Shown here one piece after another: positions 15,968 through 23,101 of a stretch of 48,757 nt of DNA. Location: the NCBI GenBank assembly GCA_947624985.1, contig CANQMO010000020.1, positions 1-48,757 of the forward strand. Direction: 5' to 3'. Position 1 is the stretch's first letter; every line of letters begins with the position of its first letter. Below the pieces are notes generated by a model. The model was given only the letters and a program-made list of their open reading frames with translations. It was not told the DNA's origin and made no database searches. The translations under genes and the position numbers were made by a program. The DNA comes from an uncultured Oscillospiraceae bacterium (GTDB taxonomy: Bacteria; Bacillota; Clostridia; Oscillospirales; Oscillospiraceae).

Positions 15968-17375
15968 ATTCGGGCAGTTCCACCAGGAACGACAGGGCGC
16001 TGTCCATCACGATGTCCGCCGCCGTGTGGGTCACGAGATAATACTCCTCGCCGTTGACCACGCACAGGTAATTGGCGCTGTCGTAGCTCAGAAACTCCAC
16101 GGTCACCTCCGGATACTGCTCGTTGTCCTGTCGGAAGGTCATGGCGAACACCCGGTCCCGGCCCATGGCCTCCGCCGTCCGGCTCTCCGCCCGGAGACCG
16201 TCCATCTGCCGCTGCCAGGCCGCGACGGCGGACCCGTCCAGGCTGCGTTCGCCCATGGTGAAGATGTCCTCCGGCTCCTCGTCCGCCTCCGTAGGGGTGG
16301 ACACGGAGCGGATCACCTCATAGCTGTCCTCTTCCGTCTCAAAGGTCATGCTCTGCATTTTGTCCCAGTCCAGCGCGCAGGGGTCCAGCGTGCCCATGGC
16401 GTCAAAGTCCGGGTGCATGAGCCCGTCCAGCACCTTGCCGTCCACCCGGTAGACCATTTTCGAGCCGTCCAGCCGCACATAGACCTCCCCGTCCACATAG
16501 TCGCCGAAGCGGAGCGTGAAGCTCTCCAGAGAGCCCCCGTCGGACAGGTATCCCACCAGCGCCGTGCCCTGAGGCTGAGCCAGACCGTACTCGGCCAGGT
16601 CCGTGCTGTTCCAGTTTTCACACTGGGTGAGCTGAAGGTCCGTGACCAGGCCGTACAGAGCCTCCACCTGCTGGGTGTCCAGAGGCCGGACCGGCTGCTG
16701 GCCGCTCTCGTCCATCAGGAACCAGGGGTCCGCGCCCGTGTGCCATACCGCGCTGGCGTCGTCCAGATACTTCAGCTCGTACATGCCCCCGTCGGTCTCC
16801 ACCGTCAGGTCCACCACGGCGTCGATATCCTCCGGCACGGTCTCCAGAAGCAGCAGCTCGTCCAGCGGCCTCTCAAAAGCCTGGGCCAGCGTGGCCGAGG
16901 CCACATATACCTTGTCCTCGCCGTTCATGCGTATGTAGTACTCCCCCGTAGGGGTAGTATTGCCGATGGTATAGGAATCGACCGCCTCCGACGTGGCGGC
17001 GATCACGGTGAAGGCCGCGTCCGCCAGGCCGTACTGGTCAAAATCCGTCACATCCTCTATCACGTCCGAGGCCGACACCGTAGCCGCCGCCTGCACCAGG
17101 TCCTGCACCGCGTTCTGGTCGATGGGGCACGTCCCGTCGTTGGCGTTGACCCAGGTCCCGTCCTCCAGCGCCAGGCTCACCGCGTCGCCGAAATAGTCCC
17201 AGGCCAGAGAGTTGATCTCCTCCGCCGGGCCCACCGCGATGTCCGTGGGATCGCCGTGGGCCTGCTCCGCCTGATCCGCCTGCTGGCGGTCGGACAGCGT
17301 CGCGGCCAGATACCACGCGCCCACGAGCACCAGCAGCGCCCCAAACAGTACCGCCAGCCGCGCTCCACGTTTCAT
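15966..17375 (-). CDS. DUF4340 domain protein of a Gld-like ABC system
   Basis: The 469-residue protein starts with one signal-anchor helix (LAVLFGALLVLVGAWYLAAT). It then has a long external region made of repeated modules like YGLADAAFTVIAATSEAVDS and YTIGNTTPTGEYYIRMNGED, the pattern of DUF4340. It is the last gene of the ABC operon. Its ATG shares one base with the gldG-like stop (TGATG), which fixes the start at 17375; the upstream extension of the frame to 17543 is a shadow of the neighbour. It probably works outside the cell with the GldG-like protein. Its ligand is unknown. Confidence 0.8.
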   Translation of the reverse strand: MKRGARLAVLFGALLVLVGAWYLAATLSDRQQADQAEQAHGDPTDIAVGPAEEINSLAWDYFGDAVSLALEDGTWVNANDGTCPIDQNAVQDLVQAAATVSASDVIEDVTDFDQYGLADAAFTVIAATSEAVDSYTIGNTTPTGEYYIRMNGEDKVYVASATLAQAFERPLDELLLLETVPEDIDAVVDLTVETDGGMYELKYLDDASAVWHTGADPWFLMDESGQQPVRPLDTQQVEALYGLVTDLQLTQCENWNSTDLAEYGLAQPQGTALVGYLSDGGSLESFTLRFGDYVDGEVYVRLDGSKMVYRVDGKVLDGLMHPDFDAMGTLDPCALDWDKMQSMTFETEEDSYEVIRSVSTPTEADEEPEDIFTMGERSLDGSAVAAWQRQMDGLRAESRTAEAMGRDRVFAMTFRQDNEQYPEVTVEFLSYDSANYLCVVNGEEYYLVTHTAADIVMDSALSFLVELPE

Positions 17376-18835
17376 CAGCGCCGCCTCCTTCTCACAAAGA
17401 TACACACGCCCGCCGCCAGGAACAGCACCGGCACCACCACCGTCAGCGCCACCTTCAGAGCGTTGGCCGCGCTGTCGGTGAAGGACAGGTATTCGCCGGT
17501 CAGGGTCTTGGGGTGGATGGAAATGCTCTGCTCCTGCCGGCACAGCCAGTCAGCCCCGTTCAAAAACAGGTCCAGGTTGGTCCCGGACACCATATCGCTG
17601 AAATCCGCCTCCATGAAGCGGGTGGAGCCGAACACCACCAGCCGCGCGCCGGTGTCGGACCGCTCCGAGGCCGCCGCCAGGATAAAGGGCCCCTCCGGGT
17701 CGCCGTCCCGGCGGTCATAGTTGTCCGCGCCCTCCACGTCCAGCTTCACATAGCTGGTGGAGGAGCTGGTGAGCAGGGCCGTGACGGAGGCGGGGCCGGC
17801 CTCGCCGCTGGCGTCGGTCAGCGCCTGGGCGTCGGGCATGATGACGGCGTGGCCCTCCCCCGCCGTCAGGGGCGCGGTGATGGCGTGCTGGCCCAGAGTG
17901 GGCAGTATCAGGTCGATATAGCCGTAATTATAATACCGGCTGTCGGACTCCATCACATAGCCGCCCACCAGGTCCAGCCCAAAATCCGCCAGCAGCGCCT
18001 CCAGATTGGGCGTCTCGCCCGCGGGGGTGTAGGCCGTGGTGAGAAGGAGCTGTCCGCCGTCTTTGAGGTACGCCCGCACCATCTCCGCTTCCCGGTCCGT
18101 CAGGTCGCTCACCGCCCCGAACAGGGCCAGCACGTCGCAGTCCGCCGGTACGGCCTTCTCCGTCAGTAGATTTAAGCTCCGGGTGCTGATATTCTGCATG
18201 GCAAGGGCGTTCAGAACGCTCTCGGACACGCCGGTCTCCCCGTGGCCGGTCAGATAGTACATCACCGGCTGGACGTCACTTGTCACATACAGCACGGCGC
18301 TGGTGAGCTTTTCCTCCCCGGTGAACACGTCCAGGTACTCCTCGCCGTAGTTGTTGAGATAGTAGGCATACTGCTCGTAGTCCGAATAGGTCCACACGTC
18401 GGCGTAGGGGATGTACAGGCTCCGCTCCCCGCAGACGGCCAGAAGGCTGTTGTCCGTGATCTCCTCGTCGGTGTATCCGGCGGCGAAGCCGGGGTAGCGG
18501 ACCGGGTCCACCTCCGTCACGGTCACATGGTCGTACTGGGCGTACTTGTAGAGCATTTGCTGCACGGTCACATTCTCGTGGTCCTCCTGGACCAGCCAGT
18601 AGATGGTCACGTCCCTGTCCAGCCCCGCCAGCACCTGCTGCGTTCCCTCAGAGATGGAGTAGAGCCCGTTTTTCGTCATGTCCCACTGGTTCATGGACGC
18701 GGGCAGGGCCGACACGGCCAGCACCGCCACCGCCCCCATGGCCACCACCAGCACGGCGGCGAACACGCTGTACGCTCCGGCGCGCCAGCTGCGGGTGCGG
18801 AAGGAGGCCCGGAGGCGTCTGACGAACTGCTTCAT
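17375..18835 (-). CDS. GldG-like auxiliary ABC transport protein
   Basis: This 486-residue protein has an N-terminal membrane helix (about residues 20-43), an external domain containing the GldG-type blocks LYSISEGTQQVLAGLDRDVT, YYLTGHGETG and LKDGGQLLLTTAY, and a C-terminal helix (ALKVALTVVVPVLFLAAGVC) followed by RRRRR. GldG proteins were named from the gliding machinery of Bacteroidetes, but homologues occur next to ABC-2 exporters in many non-gliding clostridia. AGGAGG lies 7 nt before ATG 18835. ATGA overlap with the permease gene couples them. Confidence 0.8.
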   Translation of the reverse strand: MKQFVRRLRASFRTRSWRAGAYSVFAAVLVVAMGAVAVLAVSALPASMNQWDMTKNGLYSISEGTQQVLAGLDRDVTIYWLVQEDHENVTVQQMLYKYAQYDHVTVTEVDPVRYPGFAAGYTDEEITDNSLLAVCGERSLYIPYADVWTYSDYEQYAYYLNNYGEEYLDVFTGEEKLTSAVLYVTSDVQPVMYYLTGHGETGVSESVLNALAMQNISTRSLNLLTEKAVPADCDVLALFGAVSDLTDREAEMVRAYLKDGGQLLLTTAYTPAGETPNLEALLADFGLDLVGGYVMESDSRYYNYGYIDLILPTLGQHAITAPLTAGEGHAVIMPDAQALTDASGEAGPASVTALLTSSSTSYVKLDVEGADNYDRRDGDPEGPFILAAASERSDTGARLVVFGSTRFMEADFSDMVSGTNLDLFLNGADWLCRQEQSISIHPKTLTGEYLSFTDSAANALKVALTVVVPVLFLAAGVCIFVRRRRR

Positions 18836-19704
18836 GCCGCCCACCTCCTGCGTTCCATGGACTGGACCGTGAAAAACAGGAACACCGCCGCCACCGCTAT
18901 GTAGTACACGATGGCCCGCAGGTCGAATATATCATAGCTGAAGCTGTCGAATCTGTCGAAAACGGCCAGGTTCCCCACCACATCGGCAAAAAGTCCCCCG
19001 AACCGGGTGCGCCACAGGGCGAAGCACACCCCCAGCGCCGCCTCCAGCACCGCTGTGAACACCAGCGCGAAGCCGCCGTTGCGGGTCAGCCGCCACAGTA
19101 TCGCCCCGAAGAGCAGTATCGCCACGGCGAAAGCCGCCAGCGACGCCCCGGGGCTGTCGGAGATGTATCCGGTCAGGGGCGTGAGGAAGTACAGTATCAG
19201 CATTACCATAAAGCAGGCCCCCGCCGCCAGCCCCACGTTCTCCATGAGGCTGGAGATGAAAAGCCCGATGGCCGTCAGCGCCATGCCCAGAAACGCGAAG
19301 CCCACCAGCGCCCCGTAGGCGCTCTTGAGGGGGATGGCGCCGCTGGTCGCCAGGGCGTTCACCAAAAGCGGATACAGCGCCAGCACCAGCAGCGGCAGCA
19401 CCATCACCGTGACCAGCGCCAGGAATTTGCCCAGCACGATCTTCGTCATGCTCAGCGGCAGGCTGTAGAGGAGCTGGTCCGTCTTCTGGTGCCGTTCCTC
19501 GGCAATGGAGCGCATGGTCAGCAGCGGTATGGCGATGAGAAAGATGAAGGTGAGACTGTACAGCACATAGGTGAAATCCGTGGCCCCCTCCAGATGGTAG
19601 GCCATGACGTAGATACCGCCGAACAGCAGCACCAGCGCCCCGTACACATACCCGGTCAGGCCGTTCATCTGGCTGTCCAGTTCCCGCTCGTAGATGGCCG
19701 TCAT
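18832..19704 (-). CDS. ABC-2 type permease of a Gld-like system
   Basis: This 290-residue integral membrane protein has six hydrophobic segments and a cytosolic stretch, MRSIAEERHQKTDQLLYSLP, which is typical of ABC-2/GldF permeases. It should form the membrane channel for the adjacent ATPase. The ATG at 19704 overlaps the ATPase stop as ATGA. The upstream part of the open frame (to 20097) is the ATPase gene read in another frame. Confidence 0.85.
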   Translation of the reverse strand: MTAIYERELDSQMNGLTGYVYGALVLLFGGIYVMAYHLEGATDFTYVLYSLTFIFLIAIPLLTMRSIAEERHQKTDQLLYSLPLSMTKIVLGKFLALVTVMVLPLLVLALYPLLVNALATSGAIPLKSAYGALVGFAFLGMALTAIGLFISSLMENVGLAAGACFMVMLILYFLTPLTGYISDSPGASLAAFAVAILLFGAILWRLTRNGGFALVFTAVLEAALGVCFALWRTRFGGLFADVVGNLAVFDRFDSFSYDIFDLRAIVYYIAVAAVFLFFTVQSMERRRWAA

Positions 19705-20687
19705 GACGCCCTGTCCCCCTTTCTTCTGCGCTTTTTCGGCTGGGGCTGCTCGCCCGCGTCCTTCGTCAGGGCCAGAAACACGTCCTCCAGACTGGCCTGC
19801 TCCCGCTCCAGCCGCAGCACGGGGATGTGCCTGTCGCTGAGGGCGAAGCTGAGCCGCTCGTCCATGTCCTCCTCCGCACCGGCGACGGACACCTCCAGCG
19901 CGCAACGGCCCGCCTCGTCGGGGCTGGCCAGCACGTCGGCCACTCCCGCCACCGGCTCCAGCGCCGCCCGGGCCTCCTCCGCCCCGGCCTTTACCATGAG
20001 CCGGTAGGTGACCCCGCTGGAAAACCGGCTCTCCAGCTCCGCCGGCGTGCCGCTGGCCACCAGACGGCCCCGGTGGATCAGAAGCACCCGATCGCACACC
20101 GCCTGCACCTCGCTGAGGATGTGGGTGGACAGGATCACCGTCCGCTCCCTGCCCAGAGAGCGGATCAGTTCCCGTATCTCCACGATCTGCAACGGGTCCA
20201 GTCCCACGGTGGGCTCGTCCAGTATGATGACGGAGGGGTCGGCCAGCAGGGCCTGGGCAATGCCCACCCGCTGGCGGTAGCCCTTGGACAGATTGCGGAT
20301 GAGCCGGTCCGCCACGTCCGTCACGCCCGTGACGGCCATGGCCCGCTCCAGTTCCCCGTCCAGAGCCGCCAGCTTCACGCCCTTGGCTCTGGCCACGAAG
20401 GACAGATACTCCCGCGCCGTCATGCCCGTGTACAGGGGCGGCTGCTCCGGCAGATAGCCCACCCGGGCCTTGGCCCTGGCCGGCTGGTCAAATATATCGA
20501 ATCCGTCGATGGTCACCTGCCCCTCCGTAGCGGAAAGGCAGCCGGTGAGGATATTCATCGTGGTGCTCTTGCCCGCCCCGTTGGGGCCCAGAAAACCATA
20601 GACCAGGCCGCTTTCCACGGTGAAGGTCAGATCCTCTACCGCGGTCCGCTCGCCGTAGCGCTTGGTGAGATGGCTGACCTGGATCAC
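19701..20687 (-). CDS. ABC transporter ATP-binding protein (GldA-like)
   Basis: This 328-residue ATPase has Walker A GPNGAGKST (34-42), a Q-loop in GYLPEQPPLYTGMT, signature LSKGYRQRVG, Walker B VIILDEP and the switch His in STHILSE. The C-terminal 100 residues form an extra domain seen in drug and polysaccharide exporters of this class, and end in KPKKRRRKGDRAS-like basic residues. A GTG start at 20687 is preceded by AAGGAGG at 8 nt; there is no better ATG. It heads the four-gene operon ATPase-permease-GldG-DUF4340. A TACAAT lies about 30 nt upstream, without a good -35. Confidence 0.88.
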   Translation of the reverse strand: MIQVSHLTKRYGERTAVEDLTFTVESGLVYGFLGPNGAGKSTTMNILTGCLSATEGQVTIDGFDIFDQPARAKARVGYLPEQPPLYTGMTAREYLSFVARAKGVKLAALDGELERAMAVTGVTDVADRLIRNLSKGYRQRVGIAQALLADPSVIILDEPTVGLDPLQIVEIRELIRSLGRERTVILSTHILSEVQAVCDRVLLIHRGRLVASGTPAELESRFSSGVTYRLMVKAGAEEARAALEPVAGVADVLASPDEAGRCALEVSVAGAEEDMDERLSFALSDRHIPVLRLEREQASLEDVFLALTKDAGEQPQPKKRRRKGDRAS

Positions 20688-20768
20688 GTCGTTCGCCTCC
20701 TTCAAAAATCCTTGCCTATTGTACACCCATATGCAAGTGCTTTTGTGACCGAATGATGAAAATTTTGC

Positions 20769-20802
20769 AAAAAAATCCCCGGCTCCTGTCGCGGAGCCGG
20801 GG
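20769..20802 (-). terminator. Terminator after the first wall-binding protein gene
   Basis: Minus-strand stem CCCCGGCTCC/GGAGCCGGGG (20777-20786 with 20793-20802) followed by A and seven T. It separates the gene ending at 20829 from the ABC operon. Confidence 0.92.
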
Positions 20803-20828
20803 CGTTGAGCCTGTTTGCTTATTTCTGC

Positions 20829-22940
20829 TCAGAAGCACTTCTGGCAGAGCGTACCGCCATGCGCGCGGGCTTGGGCCATCGTCATAGTCGTGAAATGCTT
20901 CATTCCGGAGCAGTCACTGTACCGGTGGATGATATTGCTGTTGCTCACATAGACGGTCATGGTGTCGCTATAGCCGCCACCGCTGGAAGTGCCGCCGCTG
21001 GAAGTGCTGCCGGCAGTGGGCACCCAGACGCCGGAGGCGTTGAAGGTGTAGGTCTTGCCGTCAATGGTCTGCCGGCCCGTCACCATGGCTCCGCTGCTGT
21101 TCAGATAATACCAGGCCCCGCCGATGTACTGCCAGCCCGTGAGCATGACGCCGCTGGCGTTGGAGTAATACCACTGGCCGCCCACCTGGTACCAGCCGGT
21201 GGCCATGGCGCCGGAAGCGGTCAGGTAGTACCACGCGCCGCCGATGTACTGCCAGCCGGTGAGCATGACGCCGCTGGCGTTGGAGTAATACCATACGCCG
21301 CTCACTCTGTACCACCCGGTGGCCATAGCGCCGGAGGCGGTCAGGTAGTACCACGCGCCGCCGATGTACTGCCAGCCCGTGAGCATAGCGCCGCTGGCGT
21401 TGAAATAATACCACACGCCGCCGATATTGGCCCAGCCTGTAGCCATGGCCCCGCTGGCATTCATGTAATACCACACGCCGCCTATGAACTGCCAGCCCGT
21501 GAGCATAGCCCCGCTGGCGTTGAAATAGTACCACACGCCGCCTATATTGGCCCAGCCGATGGCCATAGCCCCGCTGCCGGTCAGGTAATACCATGCATTG
21601 CCCTGGTGCAGCCAGCCGGTCTGCATGACGCCCGAGCTGTTGGAGTAGTACCACTGACCGTTCACCTGATACCAGCCCGTGGCCATAGCGCCGGAGGCGG
21701 TCAGGTAATACCACACGCCGCCTATATTGGCCCAGCCCGTCTGCATCGCCATGCTGGCGTTAAAGTAATACCACGCGCCGCCGATCTGCTGCCAGCCGGT
21801 GGCCATCCTCCCGTCTTCGTTCATGTAATACCACACGCCGTAGATCTGCACCCAGCCGGCGGTGCCGGACTGGATCACCGCCAGAGGATAGCCGTTCTCT
21901 TCGGCATAATTACACGCGAAGGAGCCATAATATGCCCGCACCTCGGTCCATTGGGGTCCCAGCGCGTTATCTCCGCCGATGGAGGTGACGCTGCGCGGGA
22001 CGTTGATTATTTCCAGTCCTCTACAGTCTTTGTACGCCCCTTTCCCTATGGAGACGACGCCGTCGGGGATGATCACATGGTGTATGGTCACACACTCCAT
22101 GAATGCATAGTCTCCGATAGAGGTGACGCTGGCGGGGATATTGATCTCTCTCAACTTGCCACAGCCGACAAACCCATATGCCGGGATATGCGTTAGTCCG
22201 CTGGGGAACTTCAGAGAGCTCACGTTATTGCATCCGCTGAACGCGTAATTCCCAATGGAACTGACGCTGTCCGGGAGACTGACGCTGGTCAGGCTCTCGC
22301 ACGCTCCGAACGCATATGTCCCGATGGAGGCGACGGTGCCGGGGATGCTGATGCTGGTCATTTGCGAACAGTACATGAATGCGTAGTCCCCGATGGAGGT
22401 GACGCCGGGCTGGATAACGACCTTTTTGATCGCCAGTGTCTTATCCGTCCAGGGGGTGCTATAATAAGCAGGATAATTCTTCATGGGTCCCGAACCGGAG
22501 ATGGTCAGCGTATCCCCGGAGAAGGACCAGATCACGTTGCTCCCATTCGCGCCGCAGTCGCCGGTGTTCTCCGCCGCGGGGACGGCCTCGCCCTCGGTGG
22601 AGACTGGCGTCAGTTCCTCCACGGCGATCGTCTCCTCCGCCGTGGGGACCTCGGTCACAACGGGAGCCGCCGTCACAACAGGCTCTTCCGTGACCACAGG
22701 CTCCTCGGTCTCGACGGGTCCCTCTGTGGGAGCGGGCTCTTCCGTGAGAGCGGGTCCCTCTGTGGGAGCGGCCTCCTCTGAGGGGTCGGCCTCTTCTGTG
22801 GGAGCGGGCGTTTCCGTGGGAGCGGCTTCCTCTGTGGGAGCGGGTCCCTCCGCCGGGGCGCCCTGGTCCGCAAAGGCTGTGGCGCCCAGGGACAGGACCA
22901 TCAGTGCCGCCAGGAAAGCTGCCATAAGACGTTTTTTCAT
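20829..22940 (-). CDS. Secreted BspA-like leucine-rich, cell-wall-binding repeat protein A
   Basis: This 703-residue protein starts with a signal peptide (residues 1-25, cleavage after AFA). A Pro/Thr/Glu-rich stretch of PTEE-type repeats follows (about 26-110), then a BspA-type leucine-rich domain of about 23-residue units like VTSIGDYAFMYCSQMTSISI (about 165-345), and 14 wall-binding repeats of 20 residues (GWQYIGGAWYYLTASGAMAT; 362-641). The 62-residue tail carries H672, C677, H682, C699 and C702, resembling the small Cys/His-rich module found at the ends of some secreted nucleases and other proteins. There is no LPxTG, so attachment should be non-covalent through the repeats. GGAGG and its own promoter precede it. 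It is a paralogue of the next upstream gene. Binding partner unknown. Confidence 0.9.
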   Translation of the reverse strand: MKKRLMAAFLAALMVLSLGATAFADQGAPAEGPAPTEEAAPTETPAPTEEADPSEEAAPTEGPALTEEPAPTEGPVETEEPVVTEEPVVTAAPVVTEVPTAEETIAVEELTPVSTEGEAVPAAENTGDCGANGSNVIWSFSGDTLTISGSGPMKNYPAYYSTPWTDKTLAIKKVVIQPGVTSIGDYAFMYCSQMTSISIPGTVASIGTYAFGACESLTSVSLPDSVSSIGNYAFSGCNNVSSLKFPSGLTHIPAYGFVGCGKLREINIPASVTSIGDYAFMECVTIHHVIIPDGVVSIGKGAYKDCRGLEIINVPRSVTSIGGDNALGPQWTEVRAYYGSFACNYAEENGYPLAVIQSGTAGWVQIYGVWYYMNEDGRMATGWQQIGGAWYYFNASMAMQTGWANIGGVWYYLTASGAMATGWYQVNGQWYYSNSSGVMQTGWLHQGNAWYYLTGSGAMAIGWANIGGVWYYFNASGAMLTGWQFIGGVWYYMNASGAMATGWANIGGVWYYFNASGAMLTGWQYIGGAWYYLTASGAMATGWYRVSGVWYYSNASGVMLTGWQYIGGAWYYLTASGAMATGWYQVGGQWYYSNASGVMLTGWQYIGGAWYYLNSSGAMVTGRQTIDGKTYTFNASGVWVPTAGSTSSGGTSSGGGYSDTMTVYVSNSNIIHRYSDCSGMKHFTTMTMAQARAHGGTLCQKCF
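21018..21857 (-). repeat. 14 tandem 60-bp wall-binding repeats
   Basis: The coding repeat unit is exactly 60 bp. Several units are nearly identical at the DNA level, for example those around 21181-21240 and 21301-21360. It encodes 20-residue GW...WYY motifs of the choline-binding/CW_binding_1 type. Confidence 0.92.
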
Positions 22941-22982
22941 CTTTTTCTCCTCCCTTGTACGATCAATGAGTATTCTCTGCTG

Positions 22983-23012
22983 ATTCTACCCCTCCCCGGG
23001 TTATTTTGTCAA
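22983..23012 (-). promoter_or_regulatory. Promoter of wall-binding protein A
   Basis: Minus-strand TTGACA (23012-23007), 18-nt spacer, TAGAAT (22988-22983), about 45 nt upstream of the start codon. Confidence 0.78.
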
Positions 23013-23049
23013 CACCGCCTGCGGTCATTCGGCCCGATCCCGCAGGACG

Positions 23050-23084
23050 ATTCTGGCACGGCCTGAATAAGACCGTGCCAGAAT
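23050..23084 (-). terminator. Hairpin after wall-binding protein B, possibly a terminator
   Basis: A perfect 12-bp stem ATTCTGGCACGG/CCGTGCCAGAAT (23050-23061 with 23073-23084) lies 18 bp past the stop of the 23102-25240 gene. No T-run follows on the minus strand, so it may only stabilise the mRNA end. Confidence 0.5.
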
Positions 23085-23101
23085 GTATGCCGCATATGCT
23101 T

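Noticed and set aside
20700-20750. Promoter for the Gld-like ABC operon
   Set aside because: TACAAT is present about 30 nt upstream of the GTG start, but no acceptable -35 at 16-18 nt; not listed as a feature.
20805-22196. 463-codon repetitive open frame antisense to wall-binding protein A
   Set aside because: Its regular 20-residue periodicity is just the mirror of the 60-bp repeats.
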